Of a stretch of DNA of 64,000 bases, positions 56,408 to 64,000 are shown one piece after another (the first letter of the stretch is position 1; the number at the start of each line of letters is the position of its first letter). The translations under genes and the position numbers were made by a program. The notes beneath the pieces are model-generated. The model saw nothing but the letters and a program-made list of their open reading frames with translations. It was not told where the DNA came from and made no database searches. Origin of the DNA: a virus. The stretch covers positions 28,396-92,395 of IMG/VR virus record IMGVR_UViG_3300008107_000341; one strand, 5' to 3'.

Positions 56408-59400
56408 ATGAGTTTAGAATTTAATGCTGATAAGCAGATAATCAAATCAACAAATCCTCAACTTATTGGTAGTGATGATCTCACTATTAGAGCTGGTTCT
56501 GGATCGGATGAAAAGGAAGTTTTTAGAGTTCAATTAGATGATACTACGAAGTTACCTCGTATTGGTATCAACCGAACTGGTCAAAAAATCGAAAAGATTT
56601 TAATTGATCAAGGATTTAATGGTAGTGGATATACTACCCAACCATCTGTTATTATTGGTCCTCCAGATCTTACTAATGGTATTCAGGCACAAGCATCTGC
56701 AATCATCTCTGCTGGTTCTGTAGTAGCAATTGTTGTTGATAATGTAGGTTCTGGATATCTTTCAGCGCCATCAGTAAGTATTCTCGGAGGCAATGGAAAT
56801 GGTGCTGCTGCTACTGCATATCTAGATACTGTAGATTACGAACTAGATGTTAATGGTGCTATTAGAACATCTACTTCAATTATTTCAGATACTGCAAGAA
56901 TCCTAAACCTAGATATTGATAATTTTGTAACTCCAGATGCAAAATTTCGTGCTCCATCCTTAAAAACGTATGCTAACAACACAGGAATATTGTGGGCACC
57001 ATCTACATCTATAAGTATCAATGAAGTTTGGTATTACGGTAATAATATTTACCAAGCATTAAACACAGGTCTCAGTGGAAGCACTCCACCAACTCATATT
57101 GATGGAACCCAAACAAATGGAACTGTAAGTTTCAAACATATTGGATATAGAGTATCTAGCCCTCTATTGAAAGGATATAACCAGGATATGAGTTATCCTC
57201 GTTCTATCACGCCTCCTTTTGGTGATGACTCAGATAAAGTTGCTACCACTGAATACGTTCTAAACCTCGCTACGAATGACGTTGGCGGCCGTGTTTATGT
57301 TTCTGCAGAGATTGGCAATGATTCGAATAATGGTAGATCTGCAGCTGCTCCCGTAAGAACGATTAAGAGAGCATGTCAGATTGCTTCACAGACAAAAGGT
57401 GTCAAAGAAACAGTTGTTGTTTCTGGTGGTGAGTATGTAGAAGATAACCCAATTTCTATTCCGCCAGATTGTTCAGTTGTTGGCGACTCACTTCGTATTG
57501 TTATTGTTCGCCCAAACAATCCGAACAAGCACATGTTCAAGTTTGCGGACAAGAATTATATTTCTGGTCTAACATTCAGAGATAAAATTGATAGTAATGG
57601 AGATCCTATTGCTACTTGGAAATATGCTTGTGTCTTTGACGACAAGCAAAGAATTTATTATGATCCAGCATCTGGTGGAGATTTTAAAAGAGATTTTCCA
57701 ATTGGTCATCAAATTTTCGGTCCTGCAAAAATTAGAGTTACTTTCCAAACAAACACTGGAGGAACTGCTATTGCTGAAAACGAATATGTAACTGGTGTAA
57801 ACACTGGTGCGGTTGGTGTTGTAACGGCAAGAACGTTTTCTAGTGGAACAGTTAGTGGAACTATAGATATTAAAGTTCTTAGTGGTTCTTTCCAAACTGG
57901 TGAAACATTTACATATCCAGGTGATGGTGCCAGATCATGGCAAGCGAATACAACTTATACTCTGAATACTATTATCTACAATGGTAATAATGTTTATTCC
58001 GTAACTACTGCAGGAACTTCTGCTTCAACTTCTCCAACTCATACAACTGGAGCAGAATCTAATGGAACTGCGACTTTAACTTGGATTCGTAATGTATATA
58101 ACTTGATTGCTATTCAGGTAGAGTCAATTAGAGCAGAGGGAGAAGTTGTAGAGCATGTTACCGATACTACAACTACTCTACCTATCACCAGAGTTGATGG
58201 TTCTCTCCAAGCAGATCCAACAGTTGGTGGTATTGTTCTTTATACAAACCCATTGGTAGGAAGAACAAACTTCCACAACTTCAAAGAAAACCAAGAGATT
58301 GAAATTTCTGGTTTACCAACTTCAAACCCAGATCTTTCTTCTCTAAACGGTAAGCAAAGAGTCTTCAAAATTATTAGAGATGCTGACGGAAGATCCAGAC
58401 GTATTGTTCTTTACAAGCAACTAGCGGCATTTAGTGATGTTAACTACATTCCATCGAATGCATCAGTAAAATCTGCAAACAACTACATTACTCTATCCCT
58501 ATTAAACTCACCAAACAAATTCCCACTTCCTTCATTTGTTTTAAGACGTTACCAGGATGCTTGCAACTTAATTAGAAATAATATTGATTTCATCAAGGAT
58601 GAAACATATCTACAAATCCAGGATGAATTTAGCCCCAACTTCTCAATTTCGTCAATTCAAACAACAACTGGAACTGGTGCTGATGCTGGTTATGTAATCT
58701 TCAGAATTACTACCACTGGCAATCATGGATTCTATCTAAATGATACTGTATCCATTTTTAAGAATGGATTGAATAATAATATTAATGGAACATTTACTGT
58801 AAGCAATAAAGTAAGTAATACAGTATTTGAAGTTAAGTGGTTAGGTGTTATTGGAACACTTGGTTTAACTTCTGGCACCATTTACACCACAAGTTCAACT
58901 CCTGCTCTATCAGCAAGTGCTTACGTTCAAAGAGCATTCACTATTCCAAACGAAGCAAAGTGCCGTAGAGATATTGGGCATATTGTTAATGCCATCATCA
59001 TGGATCTTGAGTATGGTGGCAACTATAACGTTATCGAAGCCGCCAAGACTTATAGAAATGGAACTCAAATTGGTTATGTCAGCAACGAGATTGCAGAAAC
59101 AGTAAGATCAGTAGAGATTGCTCGTAATCTTTGCATTCTTGCAATGCGTCGTTGGAGAACTGGAAACGGTCAAATAGCAGATCCACTATATACACCAGTA
59201 TATTCTAATGTAGCGCGTTATTACGACACATCAGTAGTTCAGGATACATCTAACCCTGCATGTAATGATGTTGCAAATGCTATTACAACACTTGCATACA
59301 CTTTCACTGATACATTATCAAACAATGCTGATGGTAGAAACCTAGATGCCGCTATTCAGATTGCACGTAATACTGACTTCATTGCATCTGAAGCACTTGG

Positions 59401-62400
59401 ATATGCTAAGGCACTATATCCTTCTCTTGGTTTAACAGCAGACCAAGAAAGAAAGTGTAAGAGAGATATTCGCTACGTTCTTGCTGGTCTAAGAAGAGAC
59501 TTGATTCTAGGCGGAAATGCTGGTATTGTTACTGCTGCCGAATCATATTTTACAGGAACTGAACTTACTGGTATCCCAACAGGAGAGTTGGCAGCAACTC
59601 GTTACGCATTCACTAAAGTAAAAGAGCTAGCACAACTAGCAATGCGTAACTGGAAAACAGGAACGAATGGAACTGGAGCAACATACACTCCGACTTACGA
59701 AACATCCATTTCTCTGTTCATTGACAACACTTTAATTGTTGACCCTGCTTCATCTAAGTGTGCCAATATCGTCACAGCAATTGACACTGAAATGACATTG
59801 CTTGATGGTATTCTTGCTGGAACTACCGTTGCTGGAACTACTACTAAAACATATGGCACGCTTTATTCACCAACTATTACATATCCAGATGGTGTTCTTT
59901 ATGATGCAGACAATAACTATATTACTCCAAGAGGAGTGTGGGATGATCTGCCAGCAATTGAAGCATCGCCATATATTCAAAACGCTTCTGTTATTTCGTT
60001 CTTAGGGGGTGGCGGTTGTGAAATCGATGGAGATAAGGTAACTCAACCAAACTCACCTTTCCCAGGTCTAGAACTTAATGGTGCAGCATCATATCCAAAC
60101 CAAGGTAAATCCATGGTTGCTGCTCAGTTCACCATCGTTTCATTTGGTGGAACAGGATATAGGGTAGTCAACGATGGTTACTGTCAGTTGGTTTCTGTGT
60201 TCGTTCTATTCTGTGCTGATGGTGTTTATGCTGATAGTGGTGGTTATGCTTCTGTTACCAACGCTGCTACCAACTTTGGTATCTATGCTCTAAGAGCTCG
60301 TGGATATAGAAAAGATCCATACACATTTGATATTGGAACTATTACTAATATCACCACATCTGTTACTGGTAAAACAGAAATTTCCGTCAGTGGTTTGGGT
60401 AGAAGACCATTTGAACATTATGTTGTAAAGATTGATGGATATAGAAACACAAATACCAACATAGAATATTTCATTGATTCGGTAAGAAACGTAACTGTTG
60501 GTCCACCTTTCAGTGCTACTATTGTCTTAAACGATGGCGCAGACTTCACCAAACTTTCTACTGGTGTTCCTGTTGGAATTTCTAACTCAGAATTTGTAGG
60601 TAAGACTATTAAGTTACATAGACCTTCTATTGTTAACTCATCTGGTCACACTTGGGAATTTGCTGGATCTGGAACAAACTACAATGCTCTACCAGAAAAT
60701 GGTGGTATCAAAATTGAAGCATACGAACAAGTATCTGAATACTATGGTCGTGTTTATACATCAGGAACCGACGAACTTGGTGACTTCAAGGTAGGTTACT
60801 TCGCACGTATTGAAAACAGAACTGGTGCAATTACCTTTACTGGAACAGTTACCATCTCGGAAGTTGAATTCCTCAAACTGAAGGGCGGTGACGTTGTTGT
60901 TACTGGATTCGATGCTTCTAATACTTTAGGTGGTGCTTTTACTACTGACTCTAAACTACCGACTCAAAAGGCAGTTAAGGATTATATCTCAAATAATCTT
61001 GGCCCATACATCAACAAGCCATACTCCACAAATGCCGTTCCTAGGGCGCTTGTAGAACTCACAGACAGTGGTAAGATCTCTATTGACCAGATCCCTGCCC
61101 TAAGACCTTTCAACGTCTTCACAGTGGCAAATCAGGCGGCTCGTCTAGCATTAGAAGGAGCACTTGCTGGTGACATTGCCATTCAAGCAGATACATCAGT
61201 ATCTTACATTCTTAATAATGATTTAACTAGCTTGTATCTTGGATTCGCAGTAGATACCGCTTTAGTATTCAACACAGGAAATATCTTTACTGGTTCTGGA
61301 TCTGGTGGTCAAATTCAAGCAACAGAATACAGAGAAGGTGTAGTTTGGAAGATTAACATCACGAATCCTGGATCTGGATACACAGTTCCACCCAATATCG
61401 TCATTTCTGGTGGAAATCCTCAAGGTGGTGCGGTATCAGCAACTGCTACTTGCACCATTGCTAATGGTCAAGTTGTTTCTGTAACCATCACAGAAAATAA
61501 CGGTTATATTGGTGGTAAAGGATACACCACGCAACCTTCAGTCGTATTCACTGGTCCAGGTGGTGCTGGTGTTACTGCTACTGCTTCTGCTCTCATTGAA
61601 AACAGGTTGTATGGTGATATCGTCAACAACATCAAGATTGTTGATACCGATACAGTAACATCTAATAATTCACCAACAGGCACAGTAGTTGATATTTCTC
61701 GTGTTGTTAATACTTCATCAAAGATTAATGGTAACTGGGTATCTCTATCTTCTAACCAGATTTCTGCAGATGCCATTACTTCTGGTATTATCGCTACTAC
61801 TCGTCTGGCACAAAACTCAACGGAAGCAAACTCTTTTACATTCCTAAGAGGAGATCAATCTTATGCTCCTGTTCTTCAATCACTCAAAGGAACAGAGACA
61901 AGATACTTTGCTAAGTTGACAAATGCTGTTTCATCTGGTTCGAGCACATTTGTGTTTGAAACAAACGCAAACATTCTCAAGGGGCATGGTATTGTTAATG
62001 ACGTTAACGGCATTCCACTAGGAACATTAGTTAACTCTGTAATTACTGCTGCTGGATTCACTACAGTTCAGTTAAACAACCCAGTAACTCAAAATATTTC
62101 CTCTGGAACAGTAATTCAGTTTACTCGCCCAGCATCTCCACTTATTATTGATACTTCTTACACCATTGGAAACTTTGTAGATAGTATTGTTGTTGCAAAT
62201 GGGGGGAGTGGATTTACGAATGGAACGTATTATGATGTTTCTTTAAGTGGTGGAACTGGAACTGGATTAAAAGCAAATATTACTGTTGCTGGTAATGCTG
62301 TAACAACTGTGGCGGTAACAAGTGGTGGAGTTAATTACACTGGTGATTTTAGTGTTACTTCTGCTCCTTCTGTGATTGGTTCTGGTTCTGGATTAGTTCT

Positions 62401-64000
62401 TCTGGCTAAAACCGCTACAACCAACAAAAACTATGCTAATGCTGCTATTGATGTTAAGAGAGTTGATGATTTAACTATTTCTTCTGATCCATATGGTTCA
62501 GTTGGTGTAGCTAGATTCCAAAAGTCACAGTTCACTTTAAACGCTGCTGGCAATGGATCAGTAACTCTCAAGACTGGTGCAGATAGCGGATTGGATGCAG
62601 ACTTACTTGATGGTGCCCAGGGTGCTTACTATCTAAATGCAAGCAACTTAAATTCAGGAACATTATCTGTTGACCGTCTTGCTGGAACATATAATATTTC
62701 TATCTCTGGTCAGTCAGGTAATACCTTACGTCTGATTACTTCTACAAACAACCCAACTTCATCCCCTTCCCCCAACTCATTTGCCGAAGGTATTATTGCT
62801 GACACGAGAAATAATATATCAGATAGCTTAGATGATGGTGGAACTAAACATCTAGTTCTTACACTCAGAAATGGTTCTTCGGGATTTGACGCTACTTATG
62901 GTGGAGTAAGACAACTTGCTTTTACCGACAATAATAATATGTGGCTCCGTGGTTCTGGAACGGGAGTTACTACATTTGGTTCTTGGGCAAAAGTGTGGAC
63001 AGATCTTAATGATGGTCCTGGAACGGGATTGGATGCTGATAAACTCGATAACCGTCAAGGTTCATTCTACCAAAATGCTTATAACTTAAACTCTGGCATT
63101 ATCAGCGATAACCGTTTACCATCTTACCAGACACAAAAGAGTTTTAATAGTGGAGTAAAAGTTCTTACTACAACTAATAATCCATATTATGATATTTACG
63201 TCACTGGTTTCGTATTAACTGCATCGCCATTCCTTGCTGGTCAGACTGTTAACCTCTATGATGTTAATTCACAGGGAACTGGAACGATTCTGATCACTAA
63301 CGTCGCCACATATAACGATGCTGACGACGCACTAGATTACAGCATCATCAGTGGTGTTCTAACAACTGGAACATTCACTGGCGCTCAAACGATCGGAACT
63401 GCTTCCAATAGAGTTGCATTCCAAGATTATACTCTCAGAAATCAGGGAACATTCGAAACTGCTTCACTTGAGAGTTTAACTGGAACTGCTCTGCTCAAGC
63501 TTGGTAGAAAGGATGGCACTGCATCATCCCCTGCTATCTATTTTAGCAGCAGCTCTTCAGCAGCATCCAACTACAACGTTGCTCTGGTTGCTTCTGGTGG
63601 TAGCAACACAGATGGTAGCGGTAACCTCAACATCGTTGCTGGTTCTGTTGATGCAGTTACAATCAATAACAATAAGATTTGGAACGCTGGTAACCTAACT
63701 CCAGCAACTAACAATGTTGCAAATACCGTTGTTCTCCGTGATGCTTCTGGTAACTTTGCCGCTGGCACAATCACTGCTAGTGTCACTGGTGCTGCTTCTC
63801 TCAACGTATTGAAGGCAGGCGATACAATGACAGGTCAGTTGAAGATTGCCTTCAACAGTGGTCTTGGGGTTAGTGAAACAGGTGGGTCTGGAGCAAGGTT
63901 GACTATTACATCTGCTGGAACTGGTGCTATCATTTATCAAAATGATAACTCCGCAATTATTTTTCAAACTGATACTGCAGCTGAACAAGGCAGATTTAGA
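56408..64000 (+). CDS. Giant tail fibre protein (3' partial)
   Basis: ATG 56408 opens a frame that stays open to the last base (2531 codons), so the gene runs beyond the window. It contains beta repeats (GFNGSGYTTQPSVIIGPPDL), two copies of a W-x-A-N/P-x-T/S...Y-x-G-N-N-x-Y module at about 195-250 and 510-560, a right-handed beta-helix-type part from about 295 (VYVSAEIGNDSNNGRSAAAP, VRTIKRACQIASQT), and two fibre repeats with D-A-D-L/K-L-D-G/N (about 2058 and 2206: DSGLDADLLDGAQGAYYLN, GTGLDADKLDNRQGSFYQN). The last two are classic for T4-like cyanophage fibres. It is the probable host-recognition fibre; its distal end is not seen. Confidence 0.85.
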   Translation, partial: MSLEFNADKQIIKSTNPQLIGSDDLTIRAGSGSDEKEVFRVQLDDTTKLPRIGINRTGQKIEKILIDQGFNGSGYTTQPSVIIGPPDLTNGIQAQASAIISAGSVVAIVVDNVGSGYLSAPSVSILGGNGNGAAATAYLDTVDYELDVNGAIRTSTSIISDTARILNLDIDNFVTPDAKFRAPSLKTYANNTGILWAPSTSISINEVWYYGNNIYQALNTGLSGSTPPTHIDGTQTNGTVSFKHIGYRVSSPLLKGYNQDMSYPRSITPPFGDDSDKVATTEYVLNLATNDVGGRVYVSAEIGNDSNNGRSAAAPVRTIKRACQIASQTKGVKETVVVSGGEYVEDNPISIPPDCSVVGDSLRIVIVRPNNPNKHMFKFADKNYISGLTFRDKIDSNGDPIATWKYACVFDDKQRIYYDPASGGDFKRDFPIGHQIFGPAKIRVTFQTNTGGTAIAENEYVTGVNTGAVGVVTARTFSSGTVSGTIDIKVLSGSFQTGETFTYPGDGARSWQANTTYTLNTIIYNGNNVYSVTTAGTSASTSPTHTTGAESNGTATLTWIRNVYNLIAIQVESIRAEGEVVEHVTDTTTTLPITRVDGSLQADPTVGGIVLYTNPLVGRTNFHNFKENQEIEISGLPTSNPDLSSLNGKQRVFKIIRDADGRSRRIVLYKQLAAFSDVNYIPSNASVKSANNYITLSLLNSPNKFPLPSFVLRRYQDACNLIRNNIDFIKDETYLQIQDEFSPNFSISSIQTTTGTGADAGYVIFRITTTGNHGFYLNDTVSIFKNGLNNNINGTFTVSNKVSNTVFEVKWLGVIGTLGLTSGTIYTTSSTPALSASAYVQRAFTIPNEAKCRRDIGHIVNAIIMDLEYGGNYNVIEAAKTYRNGTQIGYVSNEIAETVRSVEIARNLCILAMRRWRTGNGQIADPLYTPVYSNVARYYDTSVVQDTSNPACNDVANAITTLAYTFTDTLSNNADGRNLDAAIQIARNTDFIASEALGYAKALYPSLGLTADQERKCKRDIRYVLAGLRRDLILGGNAGIVTAAESYFTGTELTGIPTGELAATRYAFTKVKELAQLAMRNWKTGTNGTGATYTPTYETSISLFIDNTLIVDPASSKCANIVTAIDTEMTLLDGILAGTTVAGTTTKTYGTLYSPTITYPDGVLYDADNNYITPRGVWDDLPAIEASPYIQNASVISFLGGGGCEIDGDKVTQPNSPFPGLELNGAASYPNQGKSMVAAQFTIVSFGGTGYRVVNDGYCQLVSVFVLFCADGVYADSGGYASVTNAATNFGIYALRARGYRKDPYTFDIGTITNITTSVTGKTEISVSGLGRRPFEHYVVKIDGYRNTNTNIEYFIDSVRNVTVGPPFSATIVLNDGADFTKLSTGVPVGISNSEFVGKTIKLHRPSIVNSSGHTWEFAGSGTNYNALPENGGIKIEAYEQVSEYYGRVYTSGTDELGDFKVGYFARIENRTGAITFTGTVTISEVEFLKLKGGDVVVTGFDASNTLGGAFTTDSKLPTQKAVKDYISNNLGPYINKPYSTNAVPRALVELTDSGKISIDQIPALRPFNVFTVANQAARLALEGALAGDIAIQADTSVSYILNNDLTSLYLGFAVDTALVFNTGNIFTGSGSGGQIQATEYREGVVWKINITNPGSGYTVPPNIVISGGNPQGGAVSATATCTIANGQVVSVTITENNGYIGGKGYTTQPSVVFTGPGGAGVTATASALIENRLYGDIVNNIKIVDTDTVTSNNSPTGTVVDISRVVNTSSKINGNWVSLSSNQISADAITSGIIATTRLAQNSTEANSFTFLRGDQSYAPVLQSLKGTETRYFAKLTNAVSSGSSTFVFETNANILKGHGIVNDVNGIPLGTLVNSVITAAGFTTVQLNNPVTQNISSGTVIQFTRPASPLIIDTSYTIGNFVDSIVVANGGSGFTNGTYYDVSLSGGTGTGLKANITVAGNAVTTVAVTSGGVNYTGDFSVTSAPSVIGSGSGLVLLAKTATTNKNYANAAIDVKRVDDLTISSDPYGSVGVARFQKSQFTLNAAGNGSVTLKTGADSGLDADLLDGAQGAYYLNASNLNSGTLSVDRLAGTYNISISGQSGNTLRLITSTNNPTSSPSPNSFAEGIIADTRNNISDSLDDGGTKHLVLTLRNGSSGFDATYGGVRQLAFTDNNNMWLRGSGTGVTTFGSWAKVWTDLNDGPGTGLDADKLDNRQGSFYQNAYNLNSGIISDNRLPSYQTQKSFNSGVKVLTTTNNPYYDIYVTGFVLTASPFLAGQTVNLYDVNSQGTGTILITNVATYNDADDALDYSIISGVLTTGTFTGAQTIGTASNRVAFQDYTLRNQGTFETASLESLTGTALLKLGRKDGTASSPAIYFSSSSSAASNYNVALVASGGSNTDGSGNLNIVAGSVDAVTINNNKIWNAGNLTPATNNVANTVVLRDASGNFAAGTITASVTGAASLNVLKAGDTMTGQLKIAFNSGLGVSETGGSGARLTITSAGTGAIIYQNDNSAIIFQTDTAAEQGRFR

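Noticed and set aside
32000-64000. Many minus-strand open frames of 60-117 codons in the tail genes
   Set aside because: They lie opposite long plus-strand structural genes, have no ribosome-binding sites and reflect low-complexity codon use on the + strand.
1-64000. CRISPR arrays, IS elements or integrase attachment sites
   Set aside because: No regularly spaced repeats with spacers, transposase or integrase frames were seen; the repeats found are promoter-related motifs, DnaA-box-like sites or fibre-domain repeats.

Overview
The window is part of a large T4-like myovirus genome, most likely a phage of marine or freshwater picocyanobacteria (Prochlorococcus/Synechococcus type). The evidence is the baseplate order gp25-gp6-large wedge protein-gp8-DUF4815 protein, T4-type late promoters (TATAAATA), cyanophage-typical accessory genes (five 2OG-Fe(II) oxygenases, a split NodU/CmcH carbamoyltransferase, a QueG-like iron-sulfur protein, KTSC proteins) and a generally A+T-rich sequence. 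Every supported gene is on the + strand. I saw no tRNA, rRNA, IS element or CRISPR array.

Layout. 1-5173: 3' end of a tail-collar fibre gene, three 2OG-Fe(II) oxygenases, a tail-assembly-chaperone-like protein and two unknowns. 5170-9124: a sigma70-type promoter, then a PD-(D/E)XK-like protein beside a beta-class DNA methyltransferase (possible restriction-modification pair), small unknown genes, and a carbamoyltransferase split into two genes with the C-terminal half first. 9121-17029: a long run of small translationally coupled genes (many ATGA overlaps), including an RlpA-like cell-wall protein, an exported protein, a QueG-like Fe-S protein with a thioredoxin-like partner, coiled-coil proteins and a fourth oxygenase. 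17050-23844: short operons, each behind a strong early-type promoter, with small membrane proteins, a disrupted ParB-like gene, a DEAH helicase and a fifth oxygenase. 23845-24900: inverted TTTTCCACA (cyanobacterial DnaA-box-like) repeats flank an A+T-rich repeat and two small genes, a candidate replication origin. 24900-27770: many small genes with their own promoter-like unit, the later part strikingly G+C-rich, including an ArdA-like antirestriction protein, a second KTSC protein and a HicA-like toxin, closed by a perfect terminator. 27770-29700: an A+T-rich leader, an AbrB-like protein and a PAAR spike-tip protein. 29700-64000: late structural genes (gp25, gp6, a 3251-aa wedge-region protein with a YHYH domain, gp8, a 2715-aa DUF4815 protein and fibre/adhesin proteins), the last running off the window.

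How it fits together. The early half looks like host-takeover and accessory functions under host-type promoters. Many of these promoters lie on or next to a GC-rich hairpin, so that a terminator for the upstream unit and the -35 region of the next unit share the same bases, and many carry a conserved dyad or motif just after the -10 box. The late half uses TATAAATA promoters ahead of gp25 and gp8. The features most worth follow-up are the terminator/promoter cassettes, the DnaA-box cluster with its A+T-rich repeat, the small-gene island around the ArdA-like gene, the candidate restriction-modification pair and the very large baseplate proteins.
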